Below are positions 7,605-16,506 of a stretch of 64,000 bases of DNA, piece by piece. Where the stretch lies: NCBI RefSeq assembly GCF_014852585.1, contig NZ_JACVBX010000001.1, forward strand, positions 806,001-870,000. Direction: 5' to 3'. Numbering within the stretch: position 1 is the first letter of the stretch; the number at the start of each line of letters is the position of its first letter. Below the pieces are notes generated by a model that was not told where the DNA came from, made no database searches, and saw only the letters and a list, made by a program, of their open reading frames with translations. Position numbers and translations under genes: made by a program. The stretch is from Pseudomonas sp. PDM18 (GTDB lineage Bacteria; Pseudomonadota; Gammaproteobacteria; Pseudomonadales; Pseudomonadaceae).

Positions 7605-9127
7605 CAGGCGTACTCCTCGTCACGGACGCGGCGTGCGCGTGCGGGCTCGATGCGCTCCTGTCCCAGGCGCCAGCCGAGGAAGGCGCAAATACCTCCGATC
7701 AACAGCAGGCCGAGATCGATGCCGACCATCATCCAGTCGCCGTTGGCGAAATGCGTCGTCACCCGACCAGGTTCGGGGCCGAACAGGCTCAGCACCGGCA
7801 GCAGCAGCGCCAGCGCCGACAGCGCAACGAACTGCTCGCGGGCCATGGTGCGGCTGCCACGGCGTAGCAGCGCGTGGGCCAGCGCCAACAGCCAGATCAC
7901 CACGAAGGCGGCGGCTTCCCAGCGCGTGCGCTGGAGCAGGTCGGCCGGCAGCAGGCGCGACGCTGCCAGCAGGCCAAGGGAGGCGATCGGCAAGCCGCCG
8001 CAGACCGCGCCGTTGAGCGTGCGCACCAACGCAACGCCACGGTGGCCGCGCCCTTCACGCTTGCTGACCCAGACCTGCAGGCCGCCGAATACCATCACGC
8101 AGCCCACCAGACCAAGGACGAAATACATCACCCGCAACAGCTCGTTGCCGAACTGCGCCATGTGCAGGCCGGTCAGCCAGGCGTAGGTCTTGTAGCCCGG
8201 CTTATAGGGCTTCTGTATGTGCAGCAGCGCGCCGCTGCCCGAGTCGAAGGAGACGGTGCGCTGGTCGTTGACCATGCTCTTGTCGATCGCCTTGCGGATC
8301 TGCACCATCGCCGCGGCGTCACCCGGATTCTCGACGTTGATCCAGCCGACCTGGCTGTCATCGCCCCAGGCCTCGCGGGCCTTGAGGATCATGTTGTCGA
8401 TGGACTTGGTCGCCTTGGCCGGCTTGCCCAGCGCCTCACGGTCGAAGGCGCCCTGCACGTCATGGAAGAAGTGCTCCATGTCGTTCTTGTAGGCCACCTT
8501 GATGCCGGCGGTCATATAGAAGGTGATGAAGATCGCCAGCCCTGTGTAGGCCATCAGCAGATGGAACGGCAGGCCCAGAACGCCCAAAACATTGTGCGCA
8601 TCCAGCCAGGCGCGCTGCTTCGCTGCCTTCGGGCGCAAGGTGAAGAAGTCCTTGAAGATGCGCCGGTGGACGATCACCCCGCTGACCAGTGCCACCAGCA
8701 TGAACACACCCGCAACGCCGACTACGTAGAGACCAAGCATGCCGCCATGCAGCTCGTAGTGCAGTTCGAGGAAGAAGTTGCCGCCAACGGTCTTGGGCAG
8801 CACCTCGCCGCTCTGGGCGTCCACCAGGAAGGACTGGAACTCGCTGAAGTCGGCCGGCTCCCAGCCTGCCGTCCAGTAGGGCATGCGCTCGGTAGGCGGG
8901 TGCATCCAGTAGCCATGGGCCTTGGGTGCGCGCTGGACGATCAGCTCGCGCACCTGGTCGGCGCCTACCTTGACCTGTTCCAGCTTGTGCAGCTGCGGGG
9001 TCATCCAGCGCGTGAGTTCCTTGTCGAACACCGCGACGGTGCCGGAGAACAGCACGACGAAGAGAATCCAGCTGACCAGCAGCCCGGCCCAGGTGTGCAG
9101 GCCGGACATCGATTGACGCAGGCTCAT
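7604..9127 (-). CDS. PepSY-associated membrane protein (putative siderophore-iron reductase component)
   Basis: The 507-residue protein has the PepSY_TM plan. The first helix comes after SLRQSMSGLHTWAGLLVSW. A periplasmic domain follows (about 50-150), then helices with the family's His-containing stretches (LHYELHGGM, DAHNVLGVLGLPFHLLMAY), a second periplasmic domain, and several C-terminal helices. The ATG at 9127 lies in an ATGA overlap with the DUF3649 stop and fits the domain start; the frame extends 28 codons further without support. Related proteins such as FoxB and PiuB are implicated in inner-membrane handling of ferric siderophores. The Fur box ahead of the operon agrees. Confidence 0.88.
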   Translation of the reverse strand: MSLRQSMSGLHTWAGLLVSWILFVVLFSGTVAVFDKELTRWMTPQLHKLEQVKVGADQVRELIVQRAPKAHGYWMHPPTERMPYWTAGWEPADFSEFQSFLVDAQSGEVLPKTVGGNFFLELHYELHGGMLGLYVVGVAGVFMLVALVSGVIVHRRIFKDFFTLRPKAAKQRAWLDAHNVLGVLGLPFHLLMAYTGLAIFITFYMTAGIKVAYKNDMEHFFHDVQGAFDREALGKPAKATKSIDNMILKAREAWGDDSQVGWINVENPGDAAAMVQIRKAIDKSMVNDQRTVSFDSGSGALLHIQKPYKPGYKTYAWLTGLHMAQFGNELLRVMYFVLGLVGCVMVFGGLQVWVSKREGRGHRGVALVRTLNGAVCGGLPIASLGLLAASRLLPADLLQRTRWEAAAFVVIWLLALAHALLRRGSRTMAREQFVALSALALLLPVLSLFGPEPGRVTTHFANGDWMMVGIDLGLLLIGGICAFLGWRLGQERIEPARARRVRDEEYA

Positions 9128-9411
9128 GGGCGCATTCCGTATGTGGCCGGCACGAAGGCCGCCACGCCCAGCGCGATGCTCAGCACTACCGGCAACCAGA
9201 CTGCACGCCACGGGCTCTTGGCGCCAAAGGCGTAAATGATCGCCGCCACCCAGACGATGAAACAGGCGAGGCTCGACAGCGAGACGCGGTCCGGCCGCGA
9301 CATCGGCAGGTAGACACTGAGGAAGGCGGTAGCGGCATAGGCCAGGGCATAGCCGCCGATCACGGCGCTGAGGATGCGGGCCGCGACGGCGCCGGCTTGG
9401 GTAGCGCTCAT
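9124..9411 (-). CDS. DUF3649 small membrane protein, first gene of the Fur-controlled operon
   Basis: The 95-residue protein starts MSATQAGAVAARILSAVIGGYALAYAATAFLSVYLP and has three hydrophobic segments. It matches the DUF3649 proteins (iron uptake protein) that precede PepSY proteins in Pseudomonas. The ATG at 9411 is chosen because the 29 upstream codons are polar and unlike the family. Its stop overlaps the PepSY start by 4 nt. The operon has no TonB-dependent receptor next to it in this window. Confidence 0.8.
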   Translation of the reverse strand: MSATQAGAVAARILSAVIGGYALAYAATAFLSVYLPMSRPDRVSLSSLACFIVWVAAIIYAFGAKSPWRAVWLPVVLSIALGVAAFVPATYGMRP

Positions 9412-9516
9412 GCGGCGATTCTCGGTTGGGGCGGGCGCAAGGAAACGCACATGCAGCTCAATCCTGACGGGGCAGCCCAGGTACTTCCTGGCGCGCAATT
9501 GAAAAGCGGAATTATA

Positions 9517-9531
9517 TGATATTAATTCTCA
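9517..9531. promoter_or_regulatory. Fur box upstream of the DUF3649-PepSY-DUF3325 operon
   Basis: Read on the minus strand the site is TGAGAATTAATATCA. The 7-1-7 Fur consensus is TGATAAT-N-ATTATCA, so 12 of 14 defined positions match. It lies in a distinctly AT-rich patch about 105-120 nt upstream of the first gene of the operon. The operon would therefore be induced on iron limitation. Confidence 0.75.
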
Positions 9532-9542
9532 ATTAAAAGAGC

Positions 9543-10130
9543 TCAACAGCGTCGTTTGTGAGTATCCGTGTCGAAAATTCGCTGAACGGCATAGCTAGCG
9601 GTCACATCCATTGCGCGCACCAGCCTGCTCATCACCATGTCAGCTTCGGCCATGACACGTGGTGGCGGCGGCTCAAGGAGGATTCGGGATGCGCCAGGGG
9701 TCAGTTCGACCGCGGCCACCACCGTGCCCTTGCCGAAGAGGTATTGGTAGATCAGCAGGTAGTCCGTGCCCGGCCGGTCCTTGTACTCCGCTACACGCCT
9801 CAGCACATTGAGCGCACCGACTATCCAGTCCCGGCTATCGCGAAATTCCAGCACGCCCAGGCTCCAGGTCTGGGACCAGTCATCGTAATGATCCCAGGCC
9901 GGCGAGCGCAGGTGCCGACTCCAACCATCCACCCACCCCTCTGCCGCCGTGCCCTGCCCCAGTTCGCACAGTTCGCTCCATGTCAAACCACCACGGAACC
10001 GGGGATTGCGATCCAGCCACTGCTCCAGGTCATCAAACCCCGCAGCGGAGCCTGCCTCCTGACGCAGGAAATCTTCCAGCCTTGCGCGGCTGATGGCGAC
10101 TTTCAGGTATAGCTGGCATGGCTCGGCCAT
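9543..10130 (-). CDS. Hypothetical protein, 195 residues
   Basis: I do not recognise this protein. The ATG at 10130 is preceded by AGAGGA at a good distance; a GTG 11 codons earlier is possible but less well supported. The sequence is soluble, rich in aromatic and acidic residues (WVDGWSRHLRSPAWDHYDDWSQTWS), and lacks a signal peptide or membrane segment. It ends 12 nt before the AT-rich Fur region and reads towards the iron operon. Single-gene context, aromatic-rich composition and somewhat lower GC around it would fit an accessory gene such as an orphan immunity protein, but that is speculation. Confidence 0.6.
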   Translation of the reverse strand: MAEPCQLYLKVAISRARLEDFLRQEAGSAAGFDDLEQWLDRNPRFRGGLTWSELCELGQGTAAEGWVDGWSRHLRSPAWDHYDDWSQTWSLGVLEFRDSRDWIVGALNVLRRVAEYKDRPGTDYLLIYQYLFGKGTVVAAVELTPGASRILLEPPPPRVMAEADMVMSRLVRAMDVTASYAVQRIFDTDTHKRRC

Positions 10131-10163
10131 GAAGTTTCCTCTTTTTCTGATCCAACGATTCAC

Positions 10164-10424
10164 CTCGAATCGCTTGTCGCGAGGTAGAGGTGCTGAATCG
10201 ATGATGCTAGAGGTTTGGCCTGTTCGCGGTTCGCCGTACGTTTTCTACCGTGAGGTGGGTTTTTCAGATCGTGTTGTACAGCCGTTCAACTTTCCGCAGG
10301 CTTTTCAGTCGGCTCAGGGCTTATTGCCCCATCCTCATCCTTTTCTGCCGGTCCCACGAGAGGGAAACGCTCTGGATTCGCGTGAAGAAAAGGAATATCC
10401 GCCCGGTTCTGAGCTCGATTTCTG
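10164..10424. other. Gap with no recognised gene
   Basis: This 261-nt stretch is less GC-rich than its neighbours. A plus-strand open frame crosses it (10093-10512), but it overlaps both flanking genes in antisense, has no ribosome site and resembles nothing I know. I see no clear hairpin terminator for the MocR gene. Confidence 0.5.
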
Positions 10425-11822
10425 TCAGCGCCCGCCCACCTGCGCCATAGCCCGTTCCAATCCCTCGAAGACGCGGGGCGACAGGCACTGGGCGACGTTG
10501 AAGCGCAAGTAGCCGGTAGCGCTCTGGCTCAGGCTGAAGACGTTGCCCGGCGCCAGCACCAGGTTGTCCGCCAGGGCCGCCCGAGATACCTCGGCGGCAT
10601 CCAACCTCCCTGGCAGGCAAGCCCAGACGAACACCCCGCCGCGCGGTTCCAGCCAGGGCTGGATATCCAGCGTGCGCAGGCGCAGCAGCGTCTCGCCCAT
10701 GGCGTCGGCCAGGCGCCCGCGCAGGCTGTCCAGGTGGCGGCGGTAGCTGCCCTTGCGCAGCAATTCGTAGAGCATCTCCGCGCTGAACGGGCTGTTGCCG
10801 AAGCTGGTGGCCAGCTTCAGGTCCACCAGGCGCTCGCACCATTCAGGCTTGGTGGCGATATAACCGCAGCGCACCGAGGCCGACAGTGTCTTGGAGAAAC
10901 TGCCGACCTGGATCACCCGCTCCAGCCCGTCGAAGGCCGACAGGCGCGGCGCGCTCTCATGCTCGAAGTCGCCGAAGATGTCGTCCTCGACGATCAGCAG
11001 GTCATGGGCCTCGGCGAGCTTCAGCAGGCGATGGGCAACCAGTGGCGACAGCACCGCGCCGGTGGGGTTATGGAAGGCCGAGTTCGTGATGTACAGGCGC
11101 GGGCGGTGCTGCTCCAGCAGGGTGGCCATGACGGCGACGTCCGGTCCGCTCGGCGTGTACGGCACGCCCACTACTTGCACGCGGTGCGCACGCAGCAGCG
11201 CCTGGAAGTTAAAGTAGCCGGGGTCGTCCACCAGCACGCAGTCGCCCGGCTCCAGCAGGAAGCGGCAGACCAGGTCAATGGCCTGGGTGCCATTGTCGGT
11301 GAGCACCACCTGTTGCGGACTGACCGGCACGCCGTAGTCCGCCAGTCGGCGCGCGAGCTGCTCGCGCAGGCCGGAATGGCCGTAGGGGCGGCCGTATTCC
11401 AGCAAGCTCGATTGCGGCGCGCGGGCAATCTGCCGCAGCGCCCGGCGCAACTCCTCCTCCGGCAGCCAGGACGGCGGCAGCCAGCCGCAGCCGGGCTTGA
11501 GCGAGGTATCCGCAGCCTCCAGCGACTGTCTCGAAATCCACAGCGGATCGATGCTGCGGTCCAGCGCCGGGCCGACATCCGCCAGGGACAGCGGCGGCGC
11601 GTGGCCGGCGACATAGAAGCCGGAACCCCGGCGCGCGGCGATCACGCCGTCGGCGGCCAGCCGGTCATAGGCTTCCACGACGGTGGTCTTGGACACTTCC
11701 AGCTGTTCGGCTAACCGGCGAATCGACGGCAGCCGCTCACCGGGCACCAGCGCCCGTGCGGCCAGGCGCTCACGCACGTGGTGCATCACCGAATCGACCC
11801 GCGTGCTCTTTGGTCTGCCCAT
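10425..11822 (-). CDS. MocR-family regulator (GntR winged helix fused to aminotransferase-like domain)
   Basis: The protein has 465 residues. The N-terminal GntR winged helix (residues about 5-75) contains RLPSIRRLAEQLEVSKTTVVEAYDRLAADGVIAARRGSGFYV. The remainder is a fold-type I aminotransferase domain, with the PLP-binding Lys311 in GSFSKTLSASVRCGY. Such proteins sense PLP adducts or amino compounds and act mainly as regulators rather than enzymes. It is divergent from the EamA exporter at 11958, with a palindrome in the 135-nt gap, and so is the likely activator of that exporter. PdxR-like function is less likely because no pdx gene is adjacent. Confidence 0.92.
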   Translation of the reverse strand: MGRPKSTRVDSVMHHVRERLAARALVPGERLPSIRRLAEQLEVSKTTVVEAYDRLAADGVIAARRGSGFYVAGHAPPLSLADVGPALDRSIDPLWISRQSLEAADTSLKPGCGWLPPSWLPEEELRRALRQIARAPQSSLLEYGRPYGHSGLREQLARRLADYGVPVSPQQVVLTDNGTQAIDLVCRFLLEPGDCVLVDDPGYFNFQALLRAHRVQVVGVPYTPSGPDVAVMATLLEQHRPRLYITNSAFHNPTGAVLSPLVAHRLLKLAEAHDLLIVEDDIFGDFEHESAPRLSAFDGLERVIQVGSFSKTLSASVRCGYIATKPEWCERLVDLKLATSFGNSPFSAEMLYELLRKGSYRRHLDSLRGRLADAMGETLLRLRTLDIQPWLEPRGGVFVWACLPGRLDAAEVSRAALADNLVLAPGNVFSLSQSATGYLRFNVAQCLSPRVFEGLERAMAQVGGR

Positions 11823-11868
11823 GCTGCCCTCGCCTGCTCGAATAAGGTGTACCGATATAATTTACAGA

Positions 11869-11884
11869 CAGTTTGCGCAAATTG
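11869..11884. promoter_or_regulatory. Near-perfect 16-bp palindrome between mocR-type gene and exporter
   Basis: CAGTTTGCGCAAATTG matches its own reverse complement at 14 of 16 positions. It lies in the divergent gap, flanked by two direct copies of TGTACC (near 11849 and 11884). MocR proteins usually bind two direct half-sites, so the TGTACC pair is an equally plausible contact. This is inference from position and symmetry. Confidence 0.45.
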
Positions 11885-11957
11885 TACCTTTCTGTCACTG
11901 GCCATCCGGCGCCTCCGCGCGCAACCTGCAAGCTCGCTCTCCTGCCGGACGCCCACC

Positions 11958-12845
11958 ATGAACAACACCCACACTCTGACCACGAACAGCAACCTCGGCG
12001 GCTGGCTCAGTGGCTTCCTCGGCGTACTCATCTTCAGCGGTTCTCTGCCGGCAACGCGGGTCGCGGTGGCCGACTTCGACCCGACCTTCCTGACCCTCGC
12101 CCGCGCCAGCATCGCCGGTCTGCTGGCGGCGGCGATCCTCCTGCTGCTGCGGCAGAAGCTGCCAGCGCGCAAGGACCTGATCCCCCTGCTGGTGGTCGCT
12201 GGTGGCGTGGTGGTGGGTTTCCCGCTGCTCACCGCGCTGGCGCTCAAGCACGTCAACTCGGCCCACGCCATCGTCTTCGTCGGCCTGCTGCCGCTGGCGA
12301 CCGCGCTGTTCGGCGTGATGCGCGCCGGCGAACAGCCGCGTCCGGCGTTCTGGATCTGCTCGTTGCTGGGCAGCGCCGTCGTCGCCGGGTTCGCCCTGTC
12401 GCAGAGCGGCGCGGGCAACTTCACCGGCGATCTGCTGATGCTCGCTGCAGTGGCGGTCTGCGGCCTGGGCTACGCCGAAGGCGGACGCATCGCGCGCCAC
12501 CTGGGCAGCTGGCAGGTGATCTGCTGGGTGCTGGTGCTGTCCCTGCCGCTGATGCTGCCGCTGGCCTGGTACACCCAGCCGGAGACTTTCACCGGCGCCA
12601 GCTGGCCGGCCTGGATCAGCCTGGGCTACGTGTCGCTGTTCAGCATGCTGATCGGCTTCTTCTTCTGGTACCACGGCCTGGCCACGGGCGGCATCGCCGC
12701 GGTGGGCCAACTGCAACTGCTGCAGCCGTTCTTCGGCCTGGCGCTGGCCGGCCTGCTGCTGCACGAGCAGATCAGCCCGCTGATGGCCGGCGCCACCGTC
12801 GCTGTCGTGCTGTGCGTAGCGGGGGCGAAACGCTTCGCCCGCTGA
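11958..12845 (+). CDS. EamA/DMT-superfamily permease
   Basis: The 295-residue membrane protein has about ten helices. It starts MNNTHTLTTNSNLGGWLSGFLGVLIFSGSLPATRVAVADFDPTFLTLARA, the common N-terminus of EamA transporters with the conserved Arg-bearing second helix. The frame extends 60 codons upstream to 11778, but that part overlaps the divergent regulator. It is probably an exporter of an amino-acid-like or PLP-reactive metabolite, because its divergent partner is a MocR regulator. The closest substrate cannot be named. Confidence 0.9.
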   Translation: MNNTHTLTTNSNLGGWLSGFLGVLIFSGSLPATRVAVADFDPTFLTLARASIAGLLAAAILLLLRQKLPARKDLIPLLVVAGGVVVGFPLLTALALKHVNSAHAIVFVGLLPLATALFGVMRAGEQPRPAFWICSLLGSAVVAGFALSQSGAGNFTGDLLMLAAVAVCGLGYAEGGRIARHLGSWQVICWVLVLSLPLMLPLAWYTQPETFTGASWPAWISLGYVSLFSMLIGFFFWYHGLATGGIAAVGQLQLLQPFFGLALAGLLLHEQISPLMAGATVAVVLCVAGAKRFAR

Positions 12846-12935
12846 CCGCCGGTTTCCTTCCGCGTCCCGCCCGAGAGAAATCGCGGTATCATCGGGCGTT
12901 TGCGTACTCGGCTGGACTGCCGGAAGGAAACTCGG

Positions 12936-15317
12936 ATGAAGCCACCCGCCGAATCTCCACTGCCCGTCGTGGAGCGCGACGAGCTCGCGCCCCGGCCACG
13001 GCTGACCCTGGGCAGCCACGTGCACAGCGGCTTCGACCTGCGCAGCGGGCGCATGCAGAACATCTCCCGGCACCGCGCCGCGCTGGCATTCCTGTATGGC
13101 GACATGCCGGTCTCGGGCAGCGTCACGCCGCGCTCGGGTCGCGAGATCCGGGTATTCCGCGACGACCAGATCGTCCGCGTCAGCCGCGAACTGGAACAGG
13201 AGCACGCCTGGCGCCTGGACCTGCGTGAGCTCGGCTTCAAGCCGGCGATGCGCCGCAGCGATGCCCTGGAAGACAGTGCCGGGGAGATGTTCGAGTTGCC
13301 CGACGACAACGCCTGGCAGGAATTCATGCGCGAGGGGCTACCGCAACTGCGCGAACAGGGCTGGGAAATCGATGTCCGCCCCGAATTCGTCTTCGACCTC
13401 ACGCCAGTGGAGAACTGGTACGCCGAGATCGAGGAAACCGACGACCGCCAGTGGTTCGACCTGGAACTGGGCATCGAGGTGGAAGGCCGGCGTATCAGCC
13501 TGCTGCCGGCGCTTATCGAACTGATCCGGCGCATGCCGGCGCTGCTCGATCCGGTCGCCCTTGCCCGCCATGCCGACGATGAACAACTGGTGCTACGTCT
13601 GGATGCCGGGCGCAACCCGATCCACACCTGGCAGACCGCCTCCGACCGCCCGCTGCGAGTCTCGCTGCCGTTCGGCAAGCTCAAGCCGATGCTGGGCACG
13701 CTGTCCGAGTTCTACATCGGTGAACAGCCGCCGGTGCGCCGCCTGCGCATGGGTGCCCCGGACGCCGCGCGCCTGACCGAGCTGGAAGAGCTGCCACTGA
13801 CCTGGCAGGGCGGCGAGCAGTTGCGCGAGATTGCCCATCGCCTGCGCGACTACCGCGCCCAGCCGGCGCCGATTCCCGCCGGCCTCAACGCCGAGCTGCG
13901 CGGCTACCAGCACGAAGGCCTGAGCTGGATGCAGACTCTGCGCGAAGTCGGCGCCAGCGGCATCCTCGCCGACGACATGGGCCTGGGCAAGACGCTGCAG
14001 TCCCTCGCCCACGTGTTGCTGGAAAAGCAGGCCGGGCGCCTGACCAGCCCGGCGCTGGTGATCATGCCCACCAGCCTGATTCCCAACTGGCTGGACGAGG
14101 CCGAGCGCTTCACTCCCGACCTGCGCGTGCTCGCCCTGCACGGCGCCGGGCGGCGCAAGGCGTTCGCGAAGATCGCCGAGCATGACCTGATCCTCACCAC
14201 CTACGCCCTGCTGCCCCGCGATGCCGAGAAGCTCGGCCAGCACGAATACCACCTGCTGATCCTCGACGAGGCGCAGAACATCAAGAACGCCACCACCAAA
14301 GCCGCCCAGGCCGCGCGGCACCTGCGCGCGCGCCACCGGCTGTGCCTGACCGGCACGCCGCTGGAGAATCACCTGGGCGAGCTGTGGTCGCTGTTCCACT
14401 TCCTGCTGCCGGGCTGGCTGGGCGACGCTCGGCAGTTCGCCGTGGACTACCGCACGCCCATCGAGCGCCACGGCGACCAGGGTCGCCTGGCGCACCTGGC
14501 CGCGCGCATCCGCCCGTTCCTGCTGCGCCGCACCAAGGAACAGGTCGCCTCGGAGCTGCCGCCCAAGAGCGAGTTCATCCAGCACATCGAACTCAGCGAG
14601 GCGCAACGCGACCTCTACGAAACCGTGCGCCTGGCGCTGGACCGCAAGGTGCGCGACGAGATCGCCCGCCGAGGCCTGGCGCGCAGCCGCATCATCATCC
14701 TCGAGGCACTGCTCAAGCTGCGCCAGGTCTGCTGCGACATCCGCCTGGTGAACAAGGAAGCGCCGCCGCCCACCGGCAAATCCGCCCGCGCGGTGACCTC
14801 GGGCAAGCTGGTCTACCTGCTGGACATGCTCGAAGAGCTGCTCGCCGAAGGCCGCCGCGTACTGGTGTTCTCGCAGTTCACCTCGATGCTTGCGTTGATC
14901 GGCGAGGCGCTGGCCGAACGCAACCTGGAATACGCCCTGCTCACCGGCGACACCCGCGACCGCCGCGCGCCGGTGAAGGATTTCCAGGAAGGTCGCGTGC
15001 CGCTGTTCCTGATCAGCCTGAAGGCCGGTGGTGTAGGCCTGAACCTCACCGCCGCCGATACCGTGATCCACTACGACCCCTGGTGGAACCCGGCCGCCGA
15101 GAACCAGGCCAGCGACCGCGCGTACCGCATCGGCCAGGACAAACCGGTGTTCGTCTACAAGCTGATCGCCCGTGGCACGGTGGAGGAGAAGATCCAGCTG
15201 CTGCAGCGCGACAAGGCCGCACTGGCCGCCGGCATCCTCGACGGCTCGGGCAGCGACTGGCAGCTGGACGACGCGGACATCGACGCGCTGTTCGCGCCGC
15301 TGCCCAAGGCGGTCTGA
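12936..15317 (+). CDS. SNF2-family DEAD/DEAH-box helicase
   Basis: The protein has 793 residues. The N-terminal third (1-320) is the domain often associated with bacterial SNF2 proteins. The ATPase core follows: motif I DDMGLGKT at 346-353, motif II DEAQ at 444-447, motif III LTGTPLENHLGELWSL, and the second RecA lobe with VLVFSQFTSMLALI, SLKAGGVGLNLTAAD and the arginine-finger motif QASDRAYRIGQ. An AAGGAA ribosome site precedes the ATG at 12936. Many bacterial relatives carry an additional N-terminal SWIM zinc finger; none is seen here, so the protein is either a short form or N-terminally reduced. It is probably a DNA or nucleoprotein remodelling translocase. Confidence 0.93.
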   Translation: MKPPAESPLPVVERDELAPRPRLTLGSHVHSGFDLRSGRMQNISRHRAALAFLYGDMPVSGSVTPRSGREIRVFRDDQIVRVSRELEQEHAWRLDLRELGFKPAMRRSDALEDSAGEMFELPDDNAWQEFMREGLPQLREQGWEIDVRPEFVFDLTPVENWYAEIEETDDRQWFDLELGIEVEGRRISLLPALIELIRRMPALLDPVALARHADDEQLVLRLDAGRNPIHTWQTASDRPLRVSLPFGKLKPMLGTLSEFYIGEQPPVRRLRMGAPDAARLTELEELPLTWQGGEQLREIAHRLRDYRAQPAPIPAGLNAELRGYQHEGLSWMQTLREVGASGILADDMGLGKTLQSLAHVLLEKQAGRLTSPALVIMPTSLIPNWLDEAERFTPDLRVLALHGAGRRKAFAKIAEHDLILTTYALLPRDAEKLGQHEYHLLILDEAQNIKNATTKAAQAARHLRARHRLCLTGTPLENHLGELWSLFHFLLPGWLGDARQFAVDYRTPIERHGDQGRLAHLAARIRPFLLRRTKEQVASELPPKSEFIQHIELSEAQRDLYETVRLALDRKVRDEIARRGLARSRIIILEALLKLRQVCCDIRLVNKEAPPPTGKSARAVTSGKLVYLLDMLEELLAEGRRVLVFSQFTSMLALIGEALAERNLEYALLTGDTRDRRAPVKDFQEGRVPLFLISLKAGGVGLNLTAADTVIHYDPWWNPAAENQASDRAYRIGQDKPVFVYKLIARGTVEEKIQLLQRDKAALAAGILDGSGSDWQLDDADIDALFAPLPKAV

Positions 15318-15660
15318 TCCTGCACGAGTGCTGTAGGAGCAGGCCATGCCCGCGATCGCGCGCATGGCGCGCATGGCGCGCTCCCATAACCCGCTTCGGT
15401 CGTAGATGCCGGCCAATCCCACGATTACCGTTCCGGGAAAGCTCCTACAGTGAAGAACCTCCTGACACCACGAAGGGGAAATCCACTACATCGCCAAGCA
15501 CCGGCATGTAGGAATCTACACCTGCGCCGACGCAACGAGCCCGGACCCGGCAGAGGCAGACGCCCCGGGTGAACCAGAGCTCTTGCCGGCGCAAGCAAGT
15601 CGACCCAATGACCCCGCTCGTCCCCTTACGAGACGGGGTCATTGTCCTTGCGCCTCCAGC
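15318..15660. other. 343-nt gap with an inverted-repeat-bounded segment
   Basis: A 120-nt segment (15331-15450) starts CTGTAGGAGC and ends with its exact complement GCTCCTACAG. Its left side (gtaggagcaggccatgcccg) is a diverged REP, followed by the small tandem GCGCATGGC x2 around 15361-15378. The rest, up to the terminator at 15607, holds no gene that I can support. Confidence 0.6.
15607..15643. terminator. Terminator hairpin between convergent helicase and bdhA
   Basis: AATGACCCCGCTCGT pairs with ACGAG(a)CGGGGTCATT around a 6-nt loop, with one bulged base. It lies 17 nt beyond the bdhA stop codon and is symmetrical enough to serve both converging genes. There is no long T-run. Confidence 0.7.
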
Positions 15661-16446
15661 TCAGCGCATTCCCCAACCATGGCTGACCAGAACCGACTGT
15701 CCGGTGAGCGCCGCCGAGGGGAAACTGGCCAGGAACAGTACCGTCTGCGCCACGTCCTCCACGCTGGTGAACTCGCCATCCACCGTCCCGCCGAGCATCA
15801 CCTGTTTCACCACCGCTTCCTCGCTGATGCCCAGCTCCTTCGCCTGTTCGGGAATCTGCTTCTCCACCAGCGGTGTGCGCACGAAACCGGGGCATACCAC
15901 ATGGGAGCGCACGCCGTGTGGCCCGCCTTCCTTGGCCAGGGTACGGGCCAAGCCGAGCAAGCCGTGCTTGGCAGTGACGTAGGCGGATTTGAGCGGCGAG
16001 GCTTCGTGGGAGTGCACCGAGCCCATGTAGATCACCACACCGCCGCGCCCGGCCGGATACAGGTGGCGCAGCGCTGCGCGGGTAGTGAGGAAGGCGCCGT
16101 CGAGGTGGATGGCGAGCATCTTCTTCCAGTCGGCGAAGGCGTAGTCCTGCAACGGATTGACGATCTGGATGCCAGCGTTGGAGACGAGGATGTCGAGCCC
16201 GCCGAAGGTGGCGACTACCCGCTCGATGCCGTTGTCCACAGCCTGCTCGTCGGTCACGTCCATGGTCACCGCCAGTGCCTTGCCACCGGCGGCTTCGATC
16301 TCGGCGACCACGCGCTGGGCGGCGTCCTGCTGCAGATCGGCGATGGCCACTGCGGCACCAGCCTGCGCCAGGGTCAGGGCGATCTGTTTGCCGATGCCGC
16401 TCGCCGCGCCGGTGACCACCGCGACCTTGCCGTTCAATGCGTTCAT
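15661..16446 (-). CDS. bdhA: 3-hydroxybutyrate dehydrogenase
   Basis: The 261-residue SDR oxidises (R)-3-hydroxybutyrate to acetoacetate with NAD in the cytoplasm. The cofactor motif TGAASGIG is at 12-19, NAG at 90-92, catalytic Ser143, and YVTAK with Tyr156 and Lys160. The stretch [13 protein letters not shown] and the ending [15 protein letters not shown] are characteristic of bacterial HBDH. It is monocistronic here: the usual neighbours (atoAB-like CoA transferase, gntP-type permease, sigma-54 regulator) are absent, and an unrelated ABC-2 cluster starts 60 nt upstream. Use in ketone-body or PHB breakdown is the expected role. Confidence 0.9.
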   Translation of the reverse strand: MNALNGKVAVVTGAASGIGKQIALTLAQAGAAVAIADLQQDAAQRVVAEIEAAGGKALAVTMDVTDEQAVDNGIERVVATFGGLDILVSNAGIQIVNPLQDYAFADWKKMLAIHLDGAFLTTRAALRHLYPAGRGGVVIYMGSVHSHEASPLKSAYVTAKHGLLGLARTLAKEGGPHGVRSHVVCPGFVRTPLVEKQIPEQAKELGISEEAVVKQVMLGGTVDGEFTSVEDVAQTVLFLASFPSAALTGQSVLVSHGWGMR

Positions 16447-16506
16447 CAGAGAGCTCCCGAGAAGTTGGAACTCTCACTCTAGACGGCCCGGAGCCAGCCG
16501 CCGCGG

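Noticed and set aside
10093-10512. 139-codon plus-strand frame in the low-GC gap
   Set aside because: It overlaps two genes in antisense and lacks a ribosome site and family resemblance.
13593-15422. 609-codon minus-strand frame
   Set aside because: Antisense to the SNF2 helicase, whose motifs are intact on the plus strand.
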